From NCBI RefSeq assembly GCF_025133575.1, contig NZ_CP104011.1, positions 4,596,965-4,660,964 on the forward strand: a DNA stretch of 64,000 nucleotides, given 5' to 3'. Positions 48,338-57,653 of the stretch are shown one piece after another. The notes beneath the pieces were generated by a model. That model was not told where the DNA came from and searched no databases. It was given only the letters and a program-made list of their open reading frames with translations. Position 1 is the first letter of the stretch. The number at the start of each line of letters is the position of its first letter. The stretch is from Pseudomonas sp. GCEP-101 (GTDB lineage Bacteria > Pseudomonadota > Gammaproteobacteria > Pseudomonadales > Pseudomonadaceae). The position numbers and the translations under genes were made by a program.

Positions 48338-50188
48338 ATGACGCCGAAAGTTCGCATCATGGTGCGAGGCTCATGGCTATTGGTCGCAACTTGCACCTGC
48401 CATTCTGCCTGGGGTTACAACTTCGAAATCGGAGAAGTCCAGGGCCAGCTCGACTCCGCGCTGTCGCTGGGCGCCAGCCTGTCCACCCACAACCCGGAGC
48501 AGCGCCTGATGCGCAGCGCGTCCGGCGATGACGGCCGTCGCAACTACCGCGCCGGCGACGTGTTCTCGAAGATCTTCAAGGGCCGCCACGACCTGGAACT
48601 GAAGTACAACGACAGCGGCGTGTTCCTGCGCGGCAGCTACTGGTACGACTACGCCCTGCGCGACGAGGGCCAGCGCTTCAAGGACGTGGAGGACGCCGGC
48701 CGCAGCAACGCCAACAAGTCCGCCGGCTTCGAACTGCTGGACGCCTTCGTCTACCACAACTTCCAGATCGCCGATGAGCCGGGCTCGGTGCGCCTGGGCA
48801 AGCAGGTGGTGAACTGGGGCGAGAGCACCTTCATCCAGGGCGGCCTGAACGTGGTCAACCCGACCAACCTGTCGGCCATCCGCCGGCCGGGTTCGGAGGT
48901 GAAGGACGCGCTGGTGCCGGTGAACCTGTTCTACGTCACCCAGAACCTCAGCGAGAACCTCTCGGCGGACTTCTTCTACCAGCTGGACTGGGAACAGACC
49001 AACCTGGACAACTGCGGGACCTTCTTCTCCGGCAACGACTACATCCCCGAAGGCTGCTCGGGCCTGGACGTGGGCCGCAACCTGCGGGGCAACGCCGCCG
49101 CCGTGCGCGCGCTGTCGCCCTTCGGCGTGGACCTGACCAGCGAGGGCATCCGCCTGCAGCGCGGCGCTGACCAGGACGCCCGCAACAGCGGCCAGTGGGG
49201 CCTGTCGCTGCACTGGTTCGTGCCAAGCCTGGACACCGAGTTCGGCGCCTACGCCGCCAACTACCACAGCCGGCTGCCCTACACCGGCTCGGTCAGCAGC
49301 CCCTACCTGACCAACACCAGCTTCGTGCCACAACTGTGCGGCAACCTCGGGCTGTCCGGCGCGGCGTGCAATGGCCTGATGAACAGCAGCGCCGGCAAGA
49401 CGCTGACCGACGCGCTGCGCATGGGCACCTCCAGCTACTTCGTCGAGTACCCCGAGGACATCCGCCTGTACGGCCTGACCTTCGCCACCACGCTGTCCAG
49501 CGGTACCGCGCTGCAGGGCGAGATCAGCTACCGGCCGAACCTGCCGCTGCAGTTCAACGGCCCGGACCTGATCCAGTCCGGCCTGGGCGATCCGTCACGC
49601 ACCCCGCTGTATGACGCCGGCGTGGTGGCCTATGCCGACAGCCACGCCACCGATGGCTACCGCCGCAAGGAAGTGACCCAGGCGCAGATGACCGCCACCC
49701 AGACCGTCAGCCAGGTCATGGGCGCCGACCAGCTGGTGCTGGTGGGCGAGGTGGGCGCCACCTTCGTTGGCGGCCTGGAGGGCAACGGCGGCCCACGCTA
49801 CGGGCGCAACAGCACGTTCGGGTCCGGCGAGCTGGCCAACAACGCGGTGTGCATCGCCAACTCGGCGACGCCGGAGAACTGCAACAACGACGGCTTCGTC
49901 ACGTCCTTCTCCTGGGGCTACCGCGCCCGGGCGATCTGGAGCTACGCCAACGCCATCGCCGGCATCGACCTCAAGCCCGGCCTCTCCTGGTCCCACGACG
50001 TGAAGGGCTACGCCCCGGCGGAGGTCTCGGGCTTCAACGAGGGTTCCAAGGCGGTCGGCGTTTCGCTGGATGCGGACTTCAACAGCACCTACACCGCCGG
50101 CATTTCCTACACCAACTACTTCGATGGCGACTACGGCACCCGCGGCGACCGCGATTTCGTCTCGCTGTCGGTCGGCATCAACTTCTGA
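48338..50188 (+). CDS. DUF1302 outer-membrane beta-barrel protein
   Basis: A 616-residue exported protein with a signal peptide (hydrophobic core WLLVATCTCHSAWG). The body has alternating hydrophobic strands and ends in an aromatic/amphipathic strand (FVSLSVGINF), as in outer-membrane barrels. It contains RLGKQVVNWGES and GGLNVVNPTNLSAIRRPG, signatures of DUF1302. Such proteins are found with DUF1329 partners and with hydrophobic-substrate catabolism or export systems. The start at 48338 is chosen for the signal peptide. The DUF1329 gene begins 13 bases after its stop. Confidence 0.87.
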   Translation: MTPKVRIMVRGSWLLVATCTCHSAWGYNFEIGEVQGQLDSALSLGASLSTHNPEQRLMRSASGDDGRRNYRAGDVFSKIFKGRHDLELKYNDSGVFLRGSYWYDYALRDEGQRFKDVEDAGRSNANKSAGFELLDAFVYHNFQIADEPGSVRLGKQVVNWGESTFIQGGLNVVNPTNLSAIRRPGSEVKDALVPVNLFYVTQNLSENLSADFFYQLDWEQTNLDNCGTFFSGNDYIPEGCSGLDVGRNLRGNAAAVRALSPFGVDLTSEGIRLQRGADQDARNSGQWGLSLHWFVPSLDTEFGAYAANYHSRLPYTGSVSSPYLTNTSFVPQLCGNLGLSGAACNGLMNSSAGKTLTDALRMGTSSYFVEYPEDIRLYGLTFATTLSSGTALQGEISYRPNLPLQFNGPDLIQSGLGDPSRTPLYDAGVVAYADSHATDGYRRKEVTQAQMTATQTVSQVMGADQLVLVGEVGATFVGGLEGNGGPRYGRNSTFGSGELANNAVCIANSATPENCNNDGFVTSFSWGYRARAIWSYANAIAGIDLKPGLSWSHDVKGYAPAEVSGFNEGSKAVGVSLDADFNSTYTAGISYTNYFDGDYGTRGDRDFVSLSVGINF

Positions 50189-50201
50189 CGGAGCCTGCCC
50201 C

Positions 50202-51554
50202 TTGAAACGCATCTACTGCCTGTTCTCCGCCATCCTCCTGGCCCACGGCGCGCATGCCGCCGTATCGGCCGGGGAGGCCGCCACGCTGCAAGACAGCCTG
50301 ACTCCCCTGGGCGCCGAGCGCGCTGCCAGCGCCGACGGCAAGGTGCCCGCCTGGCAGGGCGGGCTGTCCGGCGACGGCCTGAAGATCCAGGGCAACGGCA
50401 CGCCGGCCGACCCCTACGCCAGCGAGCAGCCGCTGTTCACCATCGATTCGAGCAACTACCAGCAGTACCAGGCCAACCTCACCGCCGGGCAGATCGCACT
50501 GCTCAAGCGCTACCCCGGCCAGTACAAGCTGCCGGTCTACCCCAGCCACCGCAGCGTCGGCGTCTCGGCGCAGGTGAAGGCGTGGGTGGCGCAGAACGCC
50601 ACGGGCGCGAAGTTGGTCAACGATGGCAACGGCATCGAGGGCTTCCACGGCGCGGTGGCCTTCCCGATTCCGCACAACGGCCTGGAAGCCATCTGGAACC
50701 ACATCACCCGCTATCGCGGCGGCAGCCTGCTGTCGATCAACGACAGCGCGGCACCCCAGGCCGGCGGCGACTACGTGATCACCACCACCGAGCAGCGTTT
50801 CACCATGGCCGACCAGGTGAGCAACTACGAGCCGGGCAAGGTGGACAACATGCTGTTCTACTACAGCCACCGCATTACCGCGCCGTCGCGCCAGGTGGGC
50901 GAGGTGGTGCTGGTGCACGAGACGCTGGACCAGGTGAAGCAGCCGCGCCTGTCCTGGGTTTACAGCTCCGGCCAGCGCCGCGTGCGCCGCGCCCCGGACA
51001 ACGCCTACGACGCCGCCGGGCCGACCACCGCCGGCCTGCGCACCGCCGACAGCCGCGACATGTACAACGGCGCGCCCGACCGCTACGACTGGAAGCTGAT
51101 CGGCAAGAAGGAGCTGTACATCCCCTACAACAGCTACCGCCTGGCCTCGCCGAGCCTCAAGTACGCGGACTTCCTCAAGCCCGGCGTGATCGACGCCGCG
51201 CCGACCCGCTACGAGCTGCACCGCGTGTGGGAAGTGGAAGCGACGCTCAAGCCCGGCGCGCGGCACATCTACTCCAAGCGTCGCTTCTACCTCGACGAGG
51301 ACAGCTGGACGGTGGTGGAGAACGACCAGTACGACAGCCGCGGCGAGCTCTGGCGGGTCGGCGAGAACCACACCTTCTACCGCCCGGACGCCCAGGTGCT
51401 GCTGTCCGCCGCCCAGGTGTTCTATGACCTGCAGGCCGGCCGCTACATCGCCTCGAACATGAGCAACGAGCAGCCGCGCGGCTACGACTTCGGCTTCCGC
51501 GCCACCACCTCGGACTACTCGCCCGGCGCCCTGCGCGGGCTGGGCATCCGCTGA
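50202..51554 (+). CDS. DUF1329 exported protein
   Basis: A 450-residue protein with a signal peptide (KRIYCLFSAILLAHGAHA). The mature part has the DUF1329 segments PLGAERAAS, ADPYAS, YRGGSLLSIND, VLVHETLDQVKQPRLSWVYSSGQRRVRRAP and RKELYIPYNSYRL-like. The fold resembles lipoprotein-carrier (LolA/LolB-like) folds. The start is TTG at 50202, with ACGGAG spaced 8 bases before; no ATG fits. It pairs with DUF1302, with which it is commonly linked across proteobacteria. It is followed by two DUF202 genes. Confidence 0.86.
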   Translation: MKRIYCLFSAILLAHGAHAAVSAGEAATLQDSLTPLGAERAASADGKVPAWQGGLSGDGLKIQGNGTPADPYASEQPLFTIDSSNYQQYQANLTAGQIALLKRYPGQYKLPVYPSHRSVGVSAQVKAWVAQNATGAKLVNDGNGIEGFHGAVAFPIPHNGLEAIWNHITRYRGGSLLSINDSAAPQAGGDYVITTTEQRFTMADQVSNYEPGKVDNMLFYYSHRITAPSRQVGEVVLVHETLDQVKQPRLSWVYSSGQRRVRRAPDNAYDAAGPTTAGLRTADSRDMYNGAPDRYDWKLIGKKELYIPYNSYRLASPSLKYADFLKPGVIDAAPTRYELHRVWEVEATLKPGARHIYSKRRFYLDEDSWTVVENDQYDSRGELWRVGENHTFYRPDAQVLLSAAQVFYDLQAGRYIASNMSNEQPRGYDFGFRATTSDYSPGALRGLGIR

Positions 51555-51567
51555 TGGGCGCGCGCCG

Positions 51568-51933
51568 ATGAGCAGCGGCCGCAGCCGCCTGGCTGAGCGC
51601 CTGCTGGGCGGCGGCCAGGAGCCGGACCCGCGCTTCACCCTGGCCAACGAGCGCACCTTCCTGGCCTGGATTCGCACCGCCATGGCGTTGCTGGCCGGTG
51701 CCATCGCCGTGGATGCCTTTGCCGAGCCGGCGCTGCTACCCGCGGCGCGGACCTTTCTTGCCGTGGTGCTGGCTGGCCTCGGTCTGCTCACCGCGGGCGC
51801 GGCCGGCTGCCGCTGGCTGACCGTGGAGCGCGCGCTGCGCCATGGCCGGCCGCTGCCGGTGCCGCTGCTGGTGCCGGTGCTGGCGCTGGCCTGCGTGGTG
51901 CTGGCCGCCGGGCTGATCGGCTATCCGCGATGA
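51568..51933 (+). CDS. DUF202 (YidH-type) membrane protein
   Basis: A 121-residue inner-membrane protein with three hydrophobic segments. The conserved N-terminal NERTFLAWIRTAMAL motif of DUF202 is at residues 27-41. It starts 13 bases after the DUF1329 stop and is followed 10 bases later by a second DUF202 protein, as yidH and yidG sit together in E. coli. Its function is unknown. Confidence 0.86.
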   Translation: MSSGRSRLAERLLGGGQEPDPRFTLANERTFLAWIRTAMALLAGAIAVDAFAEPALLPAARTFLAVVLAGLGLLTAGAAGCRWLTVERALRHGRPLPVPLLVPVLALACVVLAAGLIGYPR

Positions 51934-51943
51934 GCCGCCGACC

Positions 51944-52261
51944 ATGAGCGATGGCGGCTTGCAGGCCGAGCGCACCACCCTGGCCTGGACCCGAACCCTG
52001 CTGGTGCTGCTGGTGCTGGCGGCGCTGGTGCTGCGGCGGATCGGCGAGCTGTCGGCCCTGGCTCTGGTCCCCGCGGCGCTGCTGGTGGGGTGCGCGCTGG
52101 TCTGCCTGGTCGGGCAGGGTGGCCATTATCGCCGCAGCTGCCGCGCCCTGGCCGGCTCCAGCCGGGGCGGCAACGGTCGCGCGGTGGCCTGCCTGTGCCT
52201 GGCGCTGATGCTCACGGCGGGCCTGCTGCTCGGCCTGGTCCTGTGGCGCGACGCGGGTTGA
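51944..52261 (+). CDS. DUF202 (YidG-type) membrane protein, second copy
   Basis: A 105-residue inner-membrane protein with three hydrophobic segments and the DUF202 motif AERTTLAWTRTLLVL at residues 8-22. It is diverged from the first copy and lacks that protein's longer N-terminal extension. The LysR gene begins 2 bases after its stop, so all five genes from 48338 may form one transcript. Confidence 0.86.
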   Translation: MSDGGLQAERTTLAWTRTLLVLLVLAALVLRRIGELSALALVPAALLVGCALVCLVGQGGHYRRSCRALAGSSRGGNGRAVACLCLALMLTAGLLLGLVLWRDAG

Positions 52262-52263
52262 CC

Positions 52264-53160
52264 ATGCACGACCTGTACGACCTCGATCTCAACCTGCTGC
52301 TGGTGTTCGACGCCATCTACCAGCAGCGCAGCATCACCCGTGCGGCGCGGCTGCTGGGCCTGAGCCAGCCGGCGGTGAGCAATGCCCTGAGCCGCCTGCG
52401 CAGGCACTGCGGCGATCCGCTGTTCATCAAGAGCCACCTGGGCGTGACGCCCACCGCGGCCGCGCATCGCCTGGCCGACCATGTGCGCCTGGCCTTCGAG
52501 AGCCTGCGCGAGGGCTGGCGCCAGGTGCCGGGGCGCGAGCCGGCCAGGGCCGAGCTGCGGGTCAGCTGCATCGACTGCCTGCAACCGCTGTTCCTCGACA
52601 CGGCGCTGGCGCGCCTGGGTGAGGACTGGCGGGTGAGCTTCTACCAGCCGCAGCGCCGCGTCGCCTTCGACGAACTGCGCGGCGGCCAGCTGGATATTCT
52701 GCTGGATATCGAGCAGGTGGTGCCGTTCGGCTATGGCATCGAGCGCATGGCGGTCCCGGTTGACCGCTACGTCTTCGCCCACGGCGCGGCGCTGGCGCAG
52801 CCACCGGACACCCTGGCCGACTACCTGCGCCAGCCGCAGATCCAGGTTTCGGCGCGGCGCGGCGGCCTCTGCCCGGTGGACCTGCAGCTGGGCCTGCGCG
52901 GGTTGCGCCGGAACATCGCCTGCCGCGTGCAGAGTGCGCTGGCCGCGCGGCTGATGCTGGACCACCATCCGCTCGGGCTGACCGTGCCCGCGCGCATGGC
53001 CAGCCTGCTGGGCCTGAGCAGCCGGCCGTTGCCGCTGGAGGAAGAGGTGCCGTTCGCCGCGGCCATCTACATCGCGCCGGGGCTGGGCGATGCCGGCAGG
53101 GTTGCCGGCCTGGCCCGCGCCCTGGCGGCGCGGCTGGCGACGCTGGACGCGCCGGCCTAG
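52264..53160 (+). CDS. LysR-family regulator (NodD/NahR-like)
   Basis: A 298-residue regulator starting LYDLDLNLLLVFDAIYQQ, with a winged helix at residues 5-65 (SITRAARLLGLSQPAVSNALSRLR). This N-terminus and GDPLF box are typical of the NodD/NahR/LeuO-like subgroup. It is read with the DUF1302-DUF202 genes rather than divergently, which is less usual for LysR. Its stop overlaps the stop of the convergent diguanylate cyclase by two bases. Confidence 0.88.
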   Translation: MHDLYDLDLNLLLVFDAIYQQRSITRAARLLGLSQPAVSNALSRLRRHCGDPLFIKSHLGVTPTAAAHRLADHVRLAFESLREGWRQVPGREPARAELRVSCIDCLQPLFLDTALARLGEDWRVSFYQPQRRVAFDELRGGQLDILLDIEQVVPFGYGIERMAVPVDRYVFAHGAALAQPPDTLADYLRQPQIQVSARRGGLCPVDLQLGLRGLRRNIACRVQSALAARLMLDHHPLGLTVPARMASLLGLSSRPLPLEEEVPFAAAIYIAPGLGDAGRVAGLARALAARLATLDAPA

Positions 53161-54728
53161 CCGATATCGCTGCTGACCACGCGGTTGCGGCCGTTCTGCT
53201 TGGCGCTGTAGAGGCGTTTGTCGGCGAGCTTGAGCACCGCCTCGGGGGTCACCGCCTGCGGCCCCACCTCGGCGACGCCGATGGACAGGGTCAACAGGCC
53301 CACCTGCGGAATCGGGGTCGTCTCCAGCGTGGCGCGGATGCGCTCGGCGATGGCCGTGGCGGTGTCCAGCGAGGTCTGCGGCAGCAGCAGGACGAATTCC
53401 TCGCCACCGGCGCGGCAGGCCAGGTCGCCGGCGCGGGAGGAGTCGCGCAGCACCGCGGCGATCCTGCGCAGGGCCTCGTCGCCGGCGTCGTGGCCCCAGG
53501 TGTCGTTGACCCGCTTGAAGTGGTCGATGTCCGCGGCCAGCACCGAATAGGTCACGCCGGATTGCTCCAGCGCCTCCAGCGCCACCCCCAGCGCACGGCG
53601 GTTGGCCAGGCCGGTCAGCGCGTCGCTCTGCGCCTCCAGGCTCAGTTGGCCGAGCTTCTGCTGCATCAGGCCGACGCCGGTGAGCAACGCCTTGCGGATC
53701 GCCGCCGCCTCGCGGTACCAGGTGTTGATGTCCTGCAGCTCGCGCGGGGTTTCCGGGTCCGACAGCTGCTCGGCGCTCTGCGCCAGTTGCCGCAGCGGGC
53801 GGGTGATCAGCAGGGTGCCGGCCCAGATCGCCAGCACACCGAGCAGGCTGGCCGGGATCAGGCCGAGGAACATGTCCTTCATCAGCAGGTGCAGCGGCGA
53901 CAGGCTGAGGTCGCGCGGCTGCTGGGCGACCACCGCCCAGTTGGCGTCGGGCACCGGGGCGAAGCCGGCGAGCATCGGCACGCCCTGGTAGTTGGTCACT
54001 TCCAGGGCGCCGCTCTCGCCGCGCAGGGCGGCTTCGATCGTGGTGCTGTGCTTGACGATCTCGCCGACCCGCTGGCGATCGGGGTGGTGCAGCAGCCGGC
54101 GGTTGGCGTCGGCGACGAAGGCGAAGGTGCCTTCCTGCTGGAAGTGGCTGCCGATGATGCTGTGCAGCACGCTGGGCTTGAGGATGTACACCGAGCCGCC
54201 GACCAGGCCCAGGTATTCGCCGCTGGGGCTGGTGATCGGCTGTGAAATCAGCACCACCAGGTTGCCGGCGATGGATTCGTAGGCCTGGCTGATGGTCGGT
54301 TGCTTGCGGCGCAGGGCATCCTGCACGGCTTCCGAGCGCAGCGTGGTGCCGACGATCTGCAGCGAGTCGGGGTAGGCCTGCAGCACCTTGCCACTGGCGT
54401 CGGCAACGATGATGGAGTTGAAGAAGGTGTCCTGCGCCTGCAGGCGCATCGCCTCGGCGTGCAGCACGGGCGCTTCGTGGAAATGGTTGGCGAGTATCCC
54501 GGCGCTGTAGGCCAGGTTGCGCCGCGCCGAGCCGAGGAATTCATGGATGCTTTGCGCCACCTTGGCGGCATAGGCGCGATTGGCTTCCAGGGTGGAGTGG
54601 ATCAGTGCGCTGCGTTGCACGTTGTAGGCGACCACCAGGCTGTTGCCCAGGGTCGCCAGCGCGGCGAGCAGCACGAAGACCAGTATCAGCATCCGCAGGG
54701 TCAGCGGTTTGCGGCTCCAGCGCTTCAT
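53157..54728 (-). CDS. Membrane diguanylate cyclase with double-Cache sensor
   Basis: Makes cyclic di-GMP. The 523-residue protein has TM1 at about 13-35, a periplasmic double-Cache (dCACHE) region to about 290, TM2 at about 292-315, a HAMP-like linker and a C-terminal GGDEF domain (about 365-520). The active site reads RAGGEEF, which is competent. A canonical I-site (RxxD) is visible as RAGD before it. The ATG at 54728 starts MKRWSRKPLT. It is convergent with LysR. The periplasmic ligand is unknown; dCACHE domains often bind amino acids or polyamines. Confidence 0.92.
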   Translation of the reverse strand: MKRWSRKPLTLRMLILVFVLLAALATLGNSLVVAYNVQRSALIHSTLEANRAYAAKVAQSIHEFLGSARRNLAYSAGILANHFHEAPVLHAEAMRLQAQDTFFNSIIVADASGKVLQAYPDSLQIVGTTLRSEAVQDALRRKQPTISQAYESIAGNLVVLISQPITSPSGEYLGLVGGSVYILKPSVLHSIIGSHFQQEGTFAFVADANRRLLHHPDRQRVGEIVKHSTTIEAALRGESGALEVTNYQGVPMLAGFAPVPDANWAVVAQQPRDLSLSPLHLLMKDMFLGLIPASLLGVLAIWAGTLLITRPLRQLAQSAEQLSDPETPRELQDINTWYREAAAIRKALLTGVGLMQQKLGQLSLEAQSDALTGLANRRALGVALEALEQSGVTYSVLAADIDHFKRVNDTWGHDAGDEALRRIAAVLRDSSRAGDLACRAGGEEFVLLLPQTSLDTATAIAERIRATLETTPIPQVGLLTLSIGVAEVGPQAVTPEAVLKLADKRLYSAKQNGRNRVVSSDIG

Positions 54729-54979
54729 GGGCCGGCCTGTGGGGTGGGGCGTGTTCGCGGTGTCGGGGTCTGAGCCATGTAAGCGCCGGCGCTGGTGAAA
54801 GACGTGCAGCCTACCCGCCAATGCGTGACGGGGCGAGGTTGAGGATAGGCAGGCTTGCGGCGATCGTCACATCGACGGGACGAAACCGCCGTCGTTCCCG
54901 CCGGCGCTGTTCCTCCCCGGGCTGCTGCAGAGCGCGTTTGCCGGCCGGCAGTGCGCCCGCACACAGGGCGAGGGGCCAA

Positions 54980-55065
54980 CCTGCAGGAGCGAGCTTGCTC
55001 GCGAACGAGGCTGCCGGACGCTCCGATGCCGGGCGGTTCGCGAGCAAGCTCGCTCCTACGAAAAG
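54980..55065. repeat. Paired palindromic repeats between diguanylate cyclase and symporter genes
   Basis: A GCAGGAGCGAGCTTGCTCGCGAAC unit near 54981-55004 and an inverse GGTTCGCGAGCAAGCTCGCTCCTAC unit near 55035-55060 face each other. The remainder of 54729-55144 holds the upstream region of the diguanylate cyclase and the terminator of the symporter. Confidence 0.75.
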
Positions 55066-55097
55066 CCTCCGCGCACGGCATGCATGTAATCGCCCAC

Positions 55098-55124
55098 AAA
55101 AAAGCCCCGCACCAGGCGGGGCTT
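55098..55124 (-). terminator. Rho-independent terminator of the sodium:solute symporter gene
   Basis: A perfect 7-bp stem (GCCCCGC / GCGGGGC) with an ACCAG loop is followed on the minus strand by six Ts. It lies 20 bases downstream of the symporter stop. Confidence 0.9.
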
Positions 55125-55144
55125 CTCGTGTGTCGCTCGGGCGA

Positions 55145-56596
55145 TCAGTTGCCGGCGGCGGCTGCCATTTCCGACACGCTCTCGCCGCGGTGGGCGCTGA
55201 ACTGCGGAGCCAGGGAGCCGACGATCATGCCGATGGCGCTGCAGATCAGGCCGACCAGCTGCGGCGGCCAGAAATCGCCTTCCTGGTAGCCCAGCTCCAG
55301 CGACACCCAGCCGATCAGGCCGCAGGCGATGGCGGTCAGGGCGCCCTGGGTGGTGGCGCGCTTCCAGAACAGGCCGAAGAACAGCGGCACCACGGCGGCA
55401 ACCAGGGTCACCTTGTAGGCGTTGCCGACCATCTCGTAGATGCTGGCGTTGGAGAACAGCGCGAACACGCAGGTGGCGACGGTCATCGCCAGCACGCTGC
55501 AACGCATGGCCAGCAGGGCCTGGCGGTCGTTCATGTTGGGCAGGAAGTGCTTGACGATGTTCTCGGTCAGGGTCACCGACGGGGCCAGCAGGGCGCCCGA
55601 GGCGGAGGACATGATGGCCGAGAGCAGGGCGCCGAAGAACATGATCTGGGCGAACAGCGGGGTGCGTTCCAGGATCAGGTGCGGCAGGATCTGCTGGGAG
55701 TCCTCGGCCAGCCAGTGCTTGACCATCTCCGGCTCGATCATCGAGGCGGCGTAGATCAGGAAGATCGGCAGCATGCAGAAGACCAGGTAGCAGCAGGCAC
55801 CGGTCATGGTGGCGCGCTGGGCGATCTTCTCGGTCTTGGCCGACATCACGCGGGCATACACGTCCTGCTGCGGGATGGAGCCGAACATCATGGTCACCGC
55901 GGCGCCGATGAAGGCGACGATGTCCTTGGCCGAAGTGCCGTGCAGGAAGGTGAACTTGCCTTCGCTGGCGGCGTGGCTGATCACGTTGACCGGGCCGCCG
56001 GCCATGTCGCCGATCAGCCAGACCAGGTAGAACAGGCCGCAGACGATGATGATCATCTGCAGGAAGTCGGTCAGCGCCACGGACCACATGCCGCCGAACA
56101 GGGTGTGCAGCAGGACGATGATGGTGCCGATGATCATGCCCTGGGTGGTGGTCAGGCCACCGTCGGAGAGCACGCTGAAGACCACGCCCAGCGCGGTGAT
56201 CTGCGCGGCGACCCAGCCCATGTAGGAAATGATGATCACCAGGCTGGTGAAGATTTCCACGTGCTGGCCGAAGCGCTTGCGGAAGAAGTCACCGATGGTG
56301 AGCAGGTTGAGGCGGTACAGCGGGCGGGCGAAGACAACGCCGACCAGCATCAGGCAGCCGAAGGAGCCGAAGGGGTCTTCGATGATCCCGGCGAAGCCTT
56401 CTTCGAGGAAGGTGGCGGGAATGCCCAGCACGGCTTCGGAGCCGAACCAGGTGGCGAACACCATGGTCACGACGAGGGGGAAGGACATGCTCCGGCCGGC
56501 GGCGGCATAGTCCGAGGAGTTGTGCACGCGGGTGGTGGCGTAGAAACCGACAGCTACGGTGATCACCAGATACACCGCTACAAACCAGATCAGCAT
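55145..56596 (-). CDS. Sodium:solute symporter family transporter
   Basis: A 483-residue inner-membrane SSF-family carrier with about 13 hydrophobic segments. It starts MLIWFVAVYLVITVAVGFYA and has the typical TM-2 region (FPLVVTMVFATWFGSEAVLG) and SSASGALLAPSVTLTENI, which lines the sodium site. The start at 56596 removes a 65-residue extension that is not hydrophobic. Substrate is not recognisable; relatives carry monocarboxylates, amino acids or sugars. It is isolated, with its own terminator, and divergent from dedA. Confidence 0.86.
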   Translation of the reverse strand: MLIWFVAVYLVITVAVGFYATTRVHNSSDYAAAGRSMSFPLVVTMVFATWFGSEAVLGIPATFLEEGFAGIIEDPFGSFGCLMLVGVVFARPLYRLNLLTIGDFFRKRFGQHVEIFTSLVIIISYMGWVAAQITALGVVFSVLSDGGLTTTQGMIIGTIIVLLHTLFGGMWSVALTDFLQMIIIVCGLFYLVWLIGDMAGGPVNVISHAASEGKFTFLHGTSAKDIVAFIGAAVTMMFGSIPQQDVYARVMSAKTEKIAQRATMTGACCYLVFCMLPIFLIYAASMIEPEMVKHWLAEDSQQILPHLILERTPLFAQIMFFGALLSAIMSSASGALLAPSVTLTENIVKHFLPNMNDRQALLAMRCSVLAMTVATCVFALFSNASIYEMVGNAYKVTLVAAVVPLFFGLFWKRATTQGALTAIACGLIGWVSLELGYQEGDFWPPQLVGLICSAIGMIVGSLAPQFSAHRGESVSEMAAAAGN

Positions 56597-56977
56597 TTGT
56601 TCGTTCCGTTGGCTCGCCGGGAACCGCACCCTCGAGACGAAACTCGGGCAGGTGGGCCACGACTGACAAAGTTGTTTTTGTTGGGTTGCGCGGCCAAGGT
56701 CGTCCGGTGCACCAGGCAGGGGAGCCGGAAAAACGTAACCAGTTGCGACAACGGGCCGCAGTCTGCCAAATCCGTCAAATATGTCAAACACTTGAATCGC
56801 TCATGAGCGAAAAAAATTACATCTCAAGACGAATGGAGTAGGTAAAAGACTGATTTGATTGGTTGCTAACGAATCTGACTGACTGGTTAGTCGTTTATTT
56901 TTTACAGCCTCTGTTCGATAAGCAGAACGCTTGTCAAGCCGCTAGGCTCTTGGCTTCGGCCCCATTCAAGGAACTGC
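56597..56977. promoter_or_regulatory. Divergent spacer between symporter and DedA genes
   Basis: It holds no gene. The stretch 56790-56930 is AT-rich and likely carries promoters. A palindrome ACTGAC-TG-GTTAGT (56878-56891, one mismatch) matches the site upstream of quiC. Confidence 0.5.
56878..56891. promoter_or_regulatory. TetR-like operator candidate (ACTGAC-TG-GTTAGT)
   Basis: Two 6-base half-sites flank a 2-base spacer, with one mismatch from perfect symmetry; the outer G/C pair extends the symmetry. It is 87 bases before the DedA ATG. It is the same pattern as the site at 61115-61128. Confidence 0.5.
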
Positions 56978-57586
56978 ATGTTCGAGCACATTCCACTGGC
57001 GCAACTGCTGGCCAGCTACGGCTATCCGGTGCTGTTCGTCGGCTGCCTGCTGGAGGGCGAATCGATGCTCCTGCTGGCGGGTATCGCCGCCCACCAGGGG
57101 CTGCTGGGCTTCGTCCCGGTGGTGTTCTGGGCCACCGTGGCCGGCACCCTGGGCGACCAGCTACTGTTCTGGAGCGGGCGGCGCGCCGGCGCGCGGGCGG
57201 TGCCCTGGCTGCAACGGCGCGGGTTGGCTGTCGAGCGGGTCACCGGGTTGATCGAGCGCTATCCGCACCTGTCGATCTTCGCCGTGCGCTTTCTCTATGG
57301 CATGCGCCTGGCGGGGCCGCTGCTGATCGGCGCCAGCCGGGTAGGGCCGCTGCGCTTCCTGCTGACCAACCTGCTGGGCGCGTTCTGCTGGGCGCTGCTG
57401 TTCGCCAGCGCCGGCTACTGGGCCGGGCAGTTGCTCGAACAATGGCTGGGCAACCTGCGGCCCTACCGGTTGCCGGTGTTCGTCACGGTATTGCTGCTGT
57501 CCGCGGGGCTGGCGGTGTGGCGGTATGCGCGGCACCGGCGCAAGCGCAAGGCCGGCACCTCCCCGAACGGATCGCCAAGTCCTTGA
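56978..57586 (+). CDS. DedA-family membrane protein
   Basis: A 202-residue polytopic protein of the DedA/SNARE-associated family, thought to flip undecaprenyl phosphate or phospholipids. Characteristic segments are FVGCLLEGESMLLLAG (residues ~20-36) and RFLYGMRLAGPLLIGASR, which carry the acidic and basic residues typical of the family. AAGGA lies 5 bases before the ATG. It is followed 67 bases later by a Dyp peroxidase gene on the same strand. Confidence 0.88.
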   Translation: MFEHIPLAQLLASYGYPVLFVGCLLEGESMLLLAGIAAHQGLLGFVPVVFWATVAGTLGDQLLFWSGRRAGARAVPWLQRRGLAVERVTGLIERYPHLSIFAVRFLYGMRLAGPLLIGASRVGPLRFLLTNLLGAFCWALLFASAGYWAGQLLEQWLGNLRPYRLPVFVTVLLLSAGLAVWRYARHRRKRKAGTSPNGSPSP

Positions 57587-57653
57587 TACAGGGCGGTTTT
57601 GCTTCGCGCGCGGGACGATTAGAATCGCCGCTCTTTCGTTCAAGGACGCTGTC

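Noticed and set aside
54605..56806. 733-codon open frame on the plus strand opposite the symporter
   Set aside because: The product is a His/Asp/Gln-rich mirror of membrane-helix codons. The symporter on the other strand is convincing.
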